Origin: Oscillibacter sp.
GTDB lineage: Bacteria; Bacillota; Clostridia; Oscillospirales; Oscillospiraceae
DNA length: 9,572 bases
Direction of reading: 5' to 3'
NCBI GenBank assembly: GCA_020025415.1
Contig: JAHHSB010000041.1
Coordinates: 1 to 9,572, forward strand
Positions 1 through 6,628 of the stretch are shown here, in pieces (within the stretch, counting starts at the first letter, position 1; each line of letters starts with the position of its first letter). Below the pieces are notes generated by a model. The model was not told where the DNA came from. It made no database searches and was given only the letters and a program-made list of their open reading frames with translations. The position numbers were made by a program, and so were the translations under genes.

Positions 1-1
1 G

Positions 2-853
2 GACTACGATCTTCCCTGCAGCCGGCTGGTGCTCTGCCCCGGTCACTCTGCCCGGGAGCTATTTACCGTGCTGGAGCGCCGGGGCGTGCCCCTGGAGTCC
101 AAGGCCTTTTCTGTGGGCGTGCGGATCGAGCACCGCCAGGCAGATATGGACGCAGCCCAGTACAAGCAATACGCCGGCCATCCCGGTCTGCCGGTATCCA
201 GTTACAAGCTCTCCTGCCATTTGGGTAACAGCCGGTCCGTCTACTCCTTCTGCGTCTGTCCCGGCGGGCAGGTGGTGGCCGCCGCATCCGAACCCGGGCG
301 GCTGGTGACCAATGGCATGAGTGCGTTTGCCCGGGAACGGGAGAATATCAACGGGGCGGTGCTGGTGAGCGTCACACCGGAGGACTTCCCCGGGGAGGGG
401 CCCCTGGCCGGGGTAGAATTTCAGCGCCGGCTGGAGGAGGCCGCCTTTGCCCTGGGCGGCGGGGACTTCCGGGCTCCCTGCCAGCGGGTGGAGGATTTTC
501 TGGCCCACCGGCCTACTTCCGCAACCGGACGGGTGCAGCCCAGCTACCAGCCCGGCGTCCGCTTTACCGATCTGCACCAGTGCCTGCCGGAATTTGTCTG
601 CCAAGCGCTGGAAGAAGCTTTGCCCCTGCTGGGCAAGCGCCTGGCTGGCTACGATCAGCCTGACGCCCTGCTCACCGCCGTGGAGAGCCGCAGCTCCTCC
701 CCGGTGCGTATCCTGCGAAACCCGGATTATCAATCCCCCGTGACCGGTCTTTATCCCTGTGGCGAGGGAGCCGGCTACGCGGGCGGCATCCTCTCCGCCG
801 CAACGGACGGCATTCTTTGCGCCGAGGCGGTCATCCACTCTCTTTCAACTTAA
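2..853 (+). CDS. FAD-dependent dehydrogenase (COG2509-like NAD(P)/FAD oxidoreductase), C-terminal part; 5' end outside window
   Basis: The reading frame is open from position 2, so the N-terminus with the dinucleotide-binding fold is missing; an internal GTG at 29 is not a credible start because coding sequence continues upstream of it (DYDLPCSRLVLCPGHSARE). About 283 codons are visible. The region contains CPGGQVVAAASEPG and VTNGMSAFARERENINGA. It ends with the typical flavoprotein closing segment LYPCGEGAGYAGGILSAATD, where the GEG-AGYAGGI loop contacts the FAD in this fold. These match the family of FAD-dependent dehydrogenases (COG2509, HI0933/BaiN-related) common in clostridia, cytosolic proteins whose physiological substrate is mostly unknown. 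It ends with TAA, 15 nt before the next (+) gene, which has its own ribosome binding site, so the two are probably co-transcribed. Family assignment is from motif recall; substrate is not inferable. Confidence 0.85.
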   Translation, partial: DYDLPCSRLVLCPGHSARELFTVLERRGVPLESKAFSVGVRIEHRQADMDAAQYKQYAGHPGLPVSSYKLSCHLGNSRSVYSFCVCPGGQVVAAASEPGRLVTNGMSAFARERENINGAVLVSVTPEDFPGEGPLAGVEFQRRLEEAAFALGGGDFRAPCQRVEDFLAHRPTSATGRVQPSYQPGVRFTDLHQCLPEFVCQALEEALPLLGKRLAGYDQPDALLTAVESRSSSPVRILRNPDYQSPVTGLYPCGEGAGYAGGILSAATDGILCAEAVIHSLST

Positions 854-868
854 TCAGGAGGTACCCCC

Positions 869-1843
869 ATGAGCCGTGATATCTGTGTATACAACGAATT
901 CCTCACCGATGCCCACCGGGCCCGGATTGAGCAGGCCGCCCGGGAAACCGGATTTACCGTCCACTTTTTTGACAATGCAGCCCAGGCCGAGGAATTTGTC
1001 CGCGGGGATTGCGAAATCATTTACTCTTACCTGCCCTCCCTGGTGCAGGCAGCCCCTCATCTCAAGTGGTTCTGCTGCGCTTCGGCGGGCGTGGATCTGT
1101 TCTGCCAGGATGACAGCCTCTTTCAGAATCCAGATTGCCTGCTGACCAACTCCTCCGGTGCCTACGGCACTGCCATCTCTGAGCATATTCTGATGGTAAC
1201 GCTGATGCTGCTGCGCCGCTACTATCCCACCTATGCCCAGCTGGTCCGGGAGCACAACTGGAAGCGGAACCTGCCCATCCGCTCCATCCTGGGCAGCCGG
1301 ATCACCGTGGTGGGCACCGGAGATCTGGGCACCTCCTTCGCCCGCCGGGCCAAGGCCTTGGGCGCCGGGACCATCATCGGCGTCAACCGCAGCGGCCGGC
1401 AGCCCGACCCCTGCTATGACAAGATCGTACCCACCGCCCAGCTGGACAGCGTCCTGCCAGAGACGGAAATCCTGGTGCTCTGCCTGCCCCAGACCCCCGA
1501 CACGGTAGGCATCCTCTCCCGGGAGCGGATCGCCCTGCTGGGCCCGGAGTCTATCGTGGTCAACGTAGGCCGGGGCTCCGCCGTGGATCAGGAGGCCTTG
1601 GCGGAGGCACTGAATGAAGGCCGGATCTTCGGCGCGGCGCTGGACGTGGTCACGCCCGAGCCCCTGCCCGCCGACCATTCTCTGTGGGAGACCAAAAACC
1701 TGCTGTTGACCCCCCACTGCTCCGGCGACACCGCCCTGGGCTGGACCTGCGACAAGCTGGTAGAGATGTTCTGCGAGGATCTTTTCAACTATGCCGCCGG
1801 GCGGCCCATGAAGCATCTGGTGGACCGGAAACGCGGCTATTGA
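869..1843 (+). CDS. D-isomer-specific 2-hydroxyacid dehydrogenase (NAD-dependent)
   Basis: A 324-residue cytosolic enzyme expected to interconvert a 2-keto acid and a D-2-hydroxy acid using NAD(H). The Rossmann motif is G149-T-G151-D-L-G154, after a substrate-binding N-terminal half. The family's catalytic triad is present: Arg235 in VNVGRGSA, Glu264 in PEPLP and His283 in LTPHCSG. It lacks the C-terminal ACT or extension domains of full phosphoglycerate dehydrogenases, so it is better called a SerA-like or lactate/hydroxyisocaproate-type family member than serA. The residue after the catalytic His is Cys, which does not point to a named subfamily I can fix. The start is supported by AGGAGG at 856-861, 7 nt before ATG. 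It follows the FAD dehydrogenase by 15 nt and is followed by a strong inverted repeat at 1852-1889. Substrate is unknown. Confidence 0.93.
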   Translation: MSRDICVYNEFLTDAHRARIEQAARETGFTVHFFDNAAQAEEFVRGDCEIIYSYLPSLVQAAPHLKWFCCASAGVDLFCQDDSLFQNPDCLLTNSSGAYGTAISEHILMVTLMLLRRYYPTYAQLVREHNWKRNLPIRSILGSRITVVGTGDLGTSFARRAKALGAGTIIGVNRSGRQPDPCYDKIVPTAQLDSVLPETEILVLCLPQTPDTVGILSRERIALLGPESIVVNVGRGSAVDQEALAEALNEGRIFGAALDVVTPEPLPADHSLWETKNLLLTPHCSGDTALGWTCDKLVEMFCEDLFNYAAGRPMKHLVDRKRGY

Positions 1844-1851
1844 AACAATGC

Positions 1852-1889
1852 ACAAGAAGCCCGTGCGCAGCTGCGCACGGGCTTCTTGT
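1852..1889. terminator. Perfect 38-bp inverted repeat, likely bidirectional intrinsic terminator
   Basis: Two 19-nt arms, 1852-1870 and 1871-1889, are exact reverse complements with no spacer. The RNA would fold as a long GC-rich hairpin with the innermost bases in the loop. It lies between the stop of the (+) hydroxyacid dehydrogenase (1843) and the stop of the convergent (-) lipoprotein gene (1903). A short T-rich stretch (TGTTTCTG) follows on the (+) side; the (-) side is less T-rich (GCATTGTTTC). Use as a shared terminator is inferred from position and symmetry. Confidence 0.85.
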
Positions 1890-1902
1890 TTCTGTGCAGG
1901 GA

Positions 1903-2754
1903 TCAGGCAAACAGGCCGTTGAATGCGGACACGAGCGCATCAGTCTCTTCTGCGGTACCCATGCACACCAGCATCACATAGTTCCCATTGGTGACGATCT
2001 TGGCATAGTTTTGCCAGCACTCCACCATGAACGGATACAGCCTGGCCTCGTTGAGCTGATAATCAATCCGGGCCTGGAAAATATCCTTGACCTTCTGCAC
2101 ATCGCCGGAAGAGGCCGCCTCCACCATGGCGATCTCGGCGTTCACGGCGGAGATTGCCGCCATATGGACGCTGTACTGCTTGGGCTTCAGCCCAGTCAGG
2201 CCGCTGTAACGAACATCCAGTTCCTCATCGCTCAGCTGCAGCATCATGGGAAACTCTTCCCCGGAGGACAGGTCCGTATAGAAGGCAGACAAATCCGCGC
2301 TGCTGGAACCAGAGCCCTCAGACCCGGAGCTGGAACTGCTGGAGCCGGAACTACTGGAGCTGGAACTACTGGAGCTGGAACTACTGGAGCTGGAACTACT
2401 GGAGCTGGAACCGCCGGTAGAGCCGGAGTTGGAGCCACCGGAGTTACCAGGCTTTTCCGGCTTGGAGCTGGAGGAGTTGTTTCCCGGCTTGCCGGAAGTG
2501 CCGGAGTTGCCGGAATTAGAAGAGTCAGGCTTGTCGTCCTTGTCGGCGGAGCTGTCGGCGTCGGTTTCAGCAGAGCTGTTCTCGCCGCTGGCGGCGGGAT
2601 CCTGCTCATCTTCCAGGCCGCCGCCTGCCGACGCCTGTATATCTTCCACAGGCTCGCCGCTGCTGCCGGCAGAAGCGGCATCCCCGCCGCCGCAGGCCGT
2701 CAGGGGAAGGACGAATATCGCTGCCAGCAGCAGCGCCATCAGTCTTTTTTTCAT
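1903..2754 (-). CDS. Ser-rich-linker lipoprotein with C-terminal DUF4358-like domain
   Basis: This 283-residue predicted surface lipoprotein starts with MKKRLMALLLAAIFVLPL and a lipobox L18-T-A-C21, so it should be cleaved and lipidated at Cys21. Residues of about 22-85 are acidic and Gly/Ser/Asp-rich, followed by a Gly/Pro/Ser/Asn linker. A nearly pure Ser block at residues 114-143 is encoded by six 15-bp tandem units. The folded part, about residues 150-283, contains LSDEELDVRYSG, HMAAISAVNAEIAMVEA, FQARIDYQL and an IVTNGNYVMLV strand. This resembles DUF4358, a domain of unknown function common in clostridial lipoproteins. Layout suggests a membrane anchor, a flexible wall-spanning spacer and a distal domain. 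The start is supported by AAGGAG (2763-2768). The gene is convergent with the (+) operon and downstream of pyc, but pyc is followed by its own hairpin and this gene has its own candidate promoter. Biochemical role unknown. Confidence 0.88.
   Translation of the reverse strand: MKKRLMALLLAAIFVLPLTACGGGDAASAGSSGEPVEDIQASAGGGLEDEQDPAASGENSSAETDADSSADKDDKPDSSNSGNSGTSGKPGNNSSSSKPEKPGNSGGSNSGSTGGSSSSSSSSSSSSSSSSSSSSSGSSSSSSGSEGSGSSSADLSAFYTDLSSGEEFPMMLQLSDEELDVRYSGLTGLKPKQYSVHMAAISAVNAEIAMVEAASSGDVQKVKDIFQARIDYQLNEARLYPFMVECWQNYAKIVTNGNYVMLVCMGTAEETDALVSAFNGLFA
2326..2415 (-). repeat. 15-bp tandem repeat (six units) encoding poly-Ser
   Basis: Six head-to-tail 15-bp units lie at 2326-2340, 2341-2355, 2356-2370, 2371-2385, 2386-2400 and 2401-2415. 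Three central units are identical (GGAGCTGGAACTACT on +); the flanking ones carry one to a few substitutions. On the coding (-) strand each identical unit reads AGT AGT TCC AGC TCC, five serines. The unit is a multiple of three, so gain or loss of a copy changes linker length without a frameshift. Confidence 0.95.
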
Positions 2755-2809
2755 ACATTTCTCTCCTTATGTTTTCGTCATGAGATGCTGCAAGGGGCTT
2801 TCCGCCGAT

Positions 2810-2838
2810 TTTGACGCAGCCGCCTGGGGAAAAGTTCC
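2810..2838 (-). promoter_or_regulatory. ECF-sigma-like promoter for the lipoprotein gene
   Basis: On the (-) strand GGAACTT (2832-2838) is followed after exactly 16 nt by GTCAAA (2810-2815). This resembles the extracytoplasmic-function sigma (sigma-E-type) pattern GGAACTT-N16-GTC. It lies about 55 nt upstream of the lipoprotein ATG. I see no comparable sigma-A pair in 2769-2900. The match is seen directly; use by an ECF factor is inference. Confidence 0.5.
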
Positions 2839-2901
2839 CTCTCTTCCTCATATTTTTCTACATTTTGCCGCCCTGCCTCTTTTCCGACACAGCGGGCAAA
2901 G

Positions 2902-2933
2902 CAAGGCCCCGCGGAAAAATCCGCGGGGCCTTG
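2902..2933 (-). terminator. Intrinsic terminator hairpin after pyruvate carboxylase
   Basis: Arms 2902-2915 and 2920-2933 are exact 14-nt reverse complements (CAAGGCCCCGCGGA) with a 4-nt loop. The hairpin sits 15 nt past the pyc stop codon. The tract after it on the (-) strand is only weakly T-rich (CTTTGCC), so termination may be partly stem-driven. Confidence 0.75.
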
Positions 2934-2948
2934 TTACGATCCGGTTTT

Positions 2949-5900
2949 TTACTTGATCTTGATCAGCAGCTGGCCGCCCTTGACGGTGTCGCCCTCCTTG
3001 ACCAAAACCTCTTCGATCACGCCGGGCATCCGGGCGGTGATGGCGGTCTCCATCTTCATGGCCTCGATGGTGATCAGGGTCTGGTTGGCTTCCACCGTGT
3101 CGCCTGCCTTGACCTGCACCTTGCTGACTGCGCCGGGGATGGACGCGCCTACTTGGCTCTTGTCCTCGGGATCAGCCATAGGCACCTTGACGATGTTCTT
3201 CTGGGCCGCCTCGTCGGGCACCTGCACCTCCCGGCGGATGCCGTTGAGCTCAAAGCTCACGGTGCGCATACCCTCGTTGTCCACTTCACCCGGCCCCAGG
3301 TACTTGATGACCAGGGTCTTGCCGTCGGCGATGTTGACCTTGTTGGTTTCGCCGATGGCCATGCCGTGGAAGAACACATGGCTGCCCAGACGGACGATAT
3401 AGCCATACTCCTTCTGCTGCTGGACATAGTCCCGGTAGACCTTGGGATACATGCAGTAAGACAGCAGTGCCCGCCAGGTGGGATTGGGATCGAATTCGCC
3501 GACCTCCTCCCGCAGCTGCTCAAAGTCCACAGGGGGCAGCAGCTCGCCGGGGCGGCAGGTGATGCTCTCTTTGCCCTTGAGGACCACCTTCTGCAGGTCC
3601 TTGGGGAAGCCCCAGGCCGGCTGGCCCATCATGCCGGAGAAATAGCTGATGGAGGAATCGGGGAAGGCCAAGCTCTCGCCCTTTTCCACGATGTTCTCGG
3701 GAGTCAGGTTGTTCTGGGTCATGAAGATGGCCAGGTCGCCCACCATCTTGGAAGAGGGGGTCACCTTGACAATATCGCCCAGCATCTCGTTGACCACGCG
3801 GTAATTCTCCTTGACGTCCTTGAACCGGTCGCCCAGGCCCAGGCTCTCCACCTGGGGCTTGAGGTTGGTGTACTGGCCGCCAGGGATCTCATAACGATAA
3901 ATGTCGGTGGCGGGGCACTTGATGCCGGCTTCGAAGGAGCTGTACCGTTTGCGGACATCCTCCCAGTAGTCGGTCAAGCTCTGCAGCCGCTCCAGATCCA
4001 GCCCGGTATCCCGCTCAGTCCCTTCCAGCGCGGCGACCACCGCGTTCATGGAGGGCTGGCTGGTGAGGGAAGACATGGAGGAAATGGCGCAGTCCACCAC
4101 GTCCACGCCGGCCTCGGCAGCCATCAGCAGGGCGGCCACCTGGTTGCCGGAGGTATCGTGAGTGTGGAGCTGAATGGGAATGCCGATCTCCTGCTTGAGG
4201 GTGGAGACCAGCTTCTTGGCAGCGTAGGGCTTGAGCAGGCCGGACATATCCTTGATGGCCAGCATGTGGGCGCCGCGCTTTTCCAGCTCCTTGGCCATAT
4301 TGACATAGTACTTCAGGGTGTACTTATCCCGGCTGGGATCCAGGATATCGCCGGTGTAGCAGATGGCCGCCTGGCAGATCTTGCCCTGGTTGCAGACCTC
4401 ATCCATGGCCACTTCCATGCCGGGGATCCAGTTGAGGGAGTCAAACACGCGGAACACGTCGATACCGCTGCGGGCAGCCTCTTTCACGAACTCGCGGATG
4501 ACATTGTCGGGGTAGTTGGTGTAGCCCACGGCGTTGGCGCCGCGGAGCAGCATCTGCAGCAGCAGGTTGGGGGCCTTTTCCCGGATCATGTCCAGGCGCT
4601 CCCAGGGAGATTCATGCAGGAAACGATAGGCCACGTCGAAGGTGGCGCCGCCCCAGCACTCCAGAGAGAATGCGTCGGCCAGGATCTCGCTGGTGCCCTC
4701 CATGCCCTTGATGATGTCCCGGGTACGGACTCGGGTGGCCAGCAGGGACTGGTGGGCGTCACGGCAGGTGGTGTCGCAGATCAGCAGCTTCTTCTGGTCC
4801 TTGACCCAGTTGCAGACCGCCTCGGGGCCCTCCCGGTCCAGCATCTGCTTGAGGCCCTCCGGCCGATTTCCGGTGACGGGCGGGAAGCGGGGCGCGTCGT
4901 AAAACTCGTGGTTCCCCTCCTCTTTCAGGGAGATGCTGGCGATATACTTGAGCATCTTGGTGGCCCGGTCCTGGCTCTCCTGGATCTCGAAGAGCTCGGG
5001 GGTCTCATCAATAAACTTGGTGTGGCACTTGCCCTCCCGGAATACATCGTTGGTCAGCACGTTGGAGATGAAGGCAATGTTGGTTCTCACGCCCCGAACG
5101 TGGATCTCCCGAATGGCACGCAGGGCCTTGCGGCAGACCCCTTCGAAGGTGGTATCCCAAGTGGTGACCTTCACCAGCAGAGAGTCATAATAGGGAGAGA
5201 TCACCGCGCCGGCGCCGGCAGTGGCGCCGTCCAGCCGGACGCCGAAGCCGCCGGAAGAACGATAGGCCGTGATCTTGCCGGTATCGGGGGCAAAGTTGTT
5301 GGTCGGGTCCTCGGTGGTTACACGGCACTGGATGGCATAGCCGTTCTGCTTGATGTCAGACTGCTGGGTGATGCCGATCTGGGGGTCGGACAGGGGCCGG
5401 CCCTCGGCGATCAGAATCTGAGAGCGCACCAGGTCCACGCCGGTCACCATTTCGGTAACGGTGTGCTCCACCTGGATACGGGGGTTCATCTCAATAAAGT
5501 AGTGGTGCCCCTCCTGGTCCACCAGGAACTCCAGGGTACCGGCGTTGGTATAGCCCACATGCTTGGCAATCTTCACCGCGTCGGCATACAGGGCCTCCCG
5601 CACCTGCTGGGGTACGGAAAAAGCGGGCGTGAACTCCACGACCTTCTGATAGCGGCGCTGCAAAGAGCAGTCCCGCTCAAAAAGGTGCACCACGTTGCCC
5701 TGCTCGTCGCCCAGGACCTGGACTTCGATGTGCTTGGGCTGCACCAGGAATTTCTCCATGAAGATATCGTCGTTGCCGAAGGCCTTCTTGGCCTCGGATT
5801 TGACCAGGTCGAAGTTGGTGCCCACTTCTTCCACGGTATCACAGCGGCGCATACCGCGACCGCCGCCGCCGGCCGCCGCCTTTAGAATGACGGGGAAACC

Positions 5901-6365
5901 GAACTCCATGGCCAGCTTCTGGGCGGCCTCACGGCTCTGAAGGGGCTCGGTGGTGCCGGGGGTGGTGGGCACACCGCACTCCACCGCGATCTGCTTGGCG
6001 GAGAGCTTGTCGCCCATCAAGTCCAGGATCTTGGAGGACGGGCCGATAAACTTGATGCCGGCCTCCTCGCAGGCCCGGGCAAAATCCCCGTTCTCAGACA
6101 GGAAGCCGTAGCCGGGATGGATGGCGTCGGCCCCGTGCTTTTTGGCCAGCTCGATGATCCGGGGAATGTCCAGATAAGCCCCCAGGGGGCTCTCGTTTTC
6201 GCCGATGAGATAGGATTCATCCGCAGCCGTCCGGAACTGGCTGTAGGTATCCTCATTGGAATAGATGGCCACTGTCTGCAGCCCCAGGTCATGGCAAGCG
6301 CGGAAAATGCGCATGGCGATCTCGCCGCGGTTCGCCACCAATACTTTCTTAAATTCCCTGCTCAT
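2949..6365 (-). CDS. pyc: Pyruvate carboxylase, single-chain biotin enzyme
   Basis: ATP-dependent carboxylation of pyruvate to oxaloacetate, the anaplerotic entry to the C4 branch; cytosolic, normally a tetramer. At 1138 residues it has the usual full length. The biotin carboxylase domain (about 1-455) shows KVLVANRGEIA at the N-terminus, the ATP-grasp glycine loop K162-AAAGGGGRGM, the ERDCSLQRRYQK signature and EMNPRIQVEHTVTE. The carboxyltransferase domain (about 520-800) shows DTTCRDAHQSLLATR with metal-ligand Asp531, the lysine expected to be carboxylated (Lys705 in LAIKDMSG) and metal-ligand His734/His736 in HTHDTSGN. The allosteric/linker region follows, with the conserved transcarboxylation Thr869 in KVTPSSK. 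The C-terminal biotinyl domain has EAMKME with Lys1104 as attachment site. All key residues are intact. The start has AGGAGG at 6372-6377, 6 nt before ATG. It is flanked by its own promoter and terminator, so it is probably monocistronic. Confidence 0.98.
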   Translation of the reverse strand: MSREFKKVLVANRGEIAMRIFRACHDLGLQTVAIYSNEDTYSQFRTAADESYLIGENESPLGAYLDIPRIIELAKKHGADAIHPGYGFLSENGDFARACEEAGIKFIGPSSKILDLMGDKLSAKQIAVECGVPTTPGTTEPLQSREAAQKLAMEFGFPVILKAAAGGGGRGMRRCDTVEEVGTNFDLVKSEAKKAFGNDDIFMEKFLVQPKHIEVQVLGDEQGNVVHLFERDCSLQRRYQKVVEFTPAFSVPQQVREALYADAVKIAKHVGYTNAGTLEFLVDQEGHHYFIEMNPRIQVEHTVTEMVTGVDLVRSQILIAEGRPLSDPQIGITQQSDIKQNGYAIQCRVTTEDPTNNFAPDTGKITAYRSSGGFGVRLDGATAGAGAVISPYYDSLLVKVTTWDTTFEGVCRKALRAIREIHVRGVRTNIAFISNVLTNDVFREGKCHTKFIDETPELFEIQESQDRATKMLKYIASISLKEEGNHEFYDAPRFPPVTGNRPEGLKQMLDREGPEAVCNWVKDQKKLLICDTTCRDAHQSLLATRVRTRDIIKGMEGTSEILADAFSLECWGGATFDVAYRFLHESPWERLDMIREKAPNLLLQMLLRGANAVGYTNYPDNVIREFVKEAARSGIDVFRVFDSLNWIPGMEVAMDEVCNQGKICQAAICYTGDILDPSRDKYTLKYYVNMAKELEKRGAHMLAIKDMSGLLKPYAAKKLVSTLKQEIGIPIQLHTHDTSGNQVAALLMAAEAGVDVVDCAISSMSSLTSQPSMNAVVAALEGTERDTGLDLERLQSLTDYWEDVRKRYSSFEAGIKCPATDIYRYEIPGGQYTNLKPQVESLGLGDRFKDVKENYRVVNEMLGDIVKVTPSSKMVGDLAIFMTQNNLTPENIVEKGESLAFPDSSISYFSGMMGQPAWGFPKDLQKVVLKGKESITCRPGELLPPVDFEQLREEVGEFDPNPTWRALLSYCMYPKVYRDYVQQQKEYGYIVRLGSHVFFHGMAIGETNKVNIADGKTLVIKYLGPGEVDNEGMRTVSFELNGIRREVQVPDEAAQKNIVKVPMADPEDKSQVGASIPGAVSKVQVKAGDTVEANQTLITIEAMKMETAITARMPGVIEEVLVKEGDTVKGGQLLIKIK

Positions 6366-6454
6366 TGGTCTCCTCCTTTTGGAAGCGCGCAGCGCTCATA
6401 AAATTCACTTCTGCTCCGCTACCCGGGCAGTGTTTCCCATTTCTTTACTTTCCC

Positions 6455-6484
6455 AGTATACTACCTGAAATATGGGCCTTGCAA
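6455..6484 (-). promoter_or_regulatory. Candidate sigma-A promoter of pyc
   Basis: On the (-) strand TTGCAA (6479-6484) and TATACT (6455-6460) are separated by 18 nt. The -10 matches the consensus at 5 of 6 positions and the -35 at 4 of 6. A transcript would have a leader of about 80 nt before the pyc ATG at 6365. That leader includes a small hairpin AGCGC-GCA-GCGCT at 6384-6396 just ahead of the ribosome binding site. Confidence 0.6.
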
Positions 6485-6552
6485 TCTATTCTCGCCGACA
6501 GCATGTATTTTGATGAAACTTTGCTCTTTTTTACGCAAGCGTTACTTAAGCC

Positions 6553-6570
6553 GTTGTTCATTTTAACAAC
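6553..6570. repeat. Small dyad GTTGTT-N6-AACAAC upstream of pyc promoter
   Basis: A perfect 6-nt inverted repeat with a 6-nt spacer lies between the thrS terminator hairpin and the pyc -35 box, about 70 nt upstream of the latter. It could be a protein binding site or only part of the transcript tail of thrS. Nothing in the sequence decides this. Confidence 0.35.
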
Positions 6571-6580
6571 ATGCTCCGGA

Positions 6581-6609
6581 TGCCGCGCCCGCAGAAAGGG
6601 GGCGCGGCA
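6581..6609 (-). terminator. Intrinsic terminator-like hairpin after thrS
   Basis: Arms TGCCGCGCCC (6581-6590) and GGGCGCGGCA (6600-6609) are exact complements with a 9-nt loop, located about 20 nt past the thrS stop. The (-) strand sequence after it is not a clean T-run, so efficiency is uncertain. Its position and GC-rich stem support a terminator. Confidence 0.65.
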
Positions 6610-6628
6610 CCGTCAGGCAGGCCGTTTT

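Noticed and set aside
854..1855. Minus-strand open frame opposite the 2-hydroxyacid dehydrogenase, and similar frames opposite the FAD dehydrogenase (59-838).
   Set aside because: The + strand genes have clear catalytic motifs and a good ribosome binding site; the antisense products look like complement artefacts of high GC codon use.
2326..2415. Tandem repeats as a CRISPR array.
   Set aside because: The units are contiguous 15-mers with no spacers and lie within a coding frame.
1684..2814. + strand frame with GAGTTG-type repeats across the lipoprotein gene.
   Set aside because: The repetitive product simply mirrors the 15-bp Ser-coding repeat of the lipoprotein on the other strand, which has a lipobox, ribosome binding site and recognisable domain.
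2811..5885. Very long open frame on the + strand (1024 codons) opposite pyruvate carboxylase.
   Set aside because: It lies antisense to an intact, motif-complete pyc. Its product is His/Gly/Leu/Asp-rich with no recognisable domain, as expected from the complement of a GC-biased gene. No ribosome binding site context supports it.
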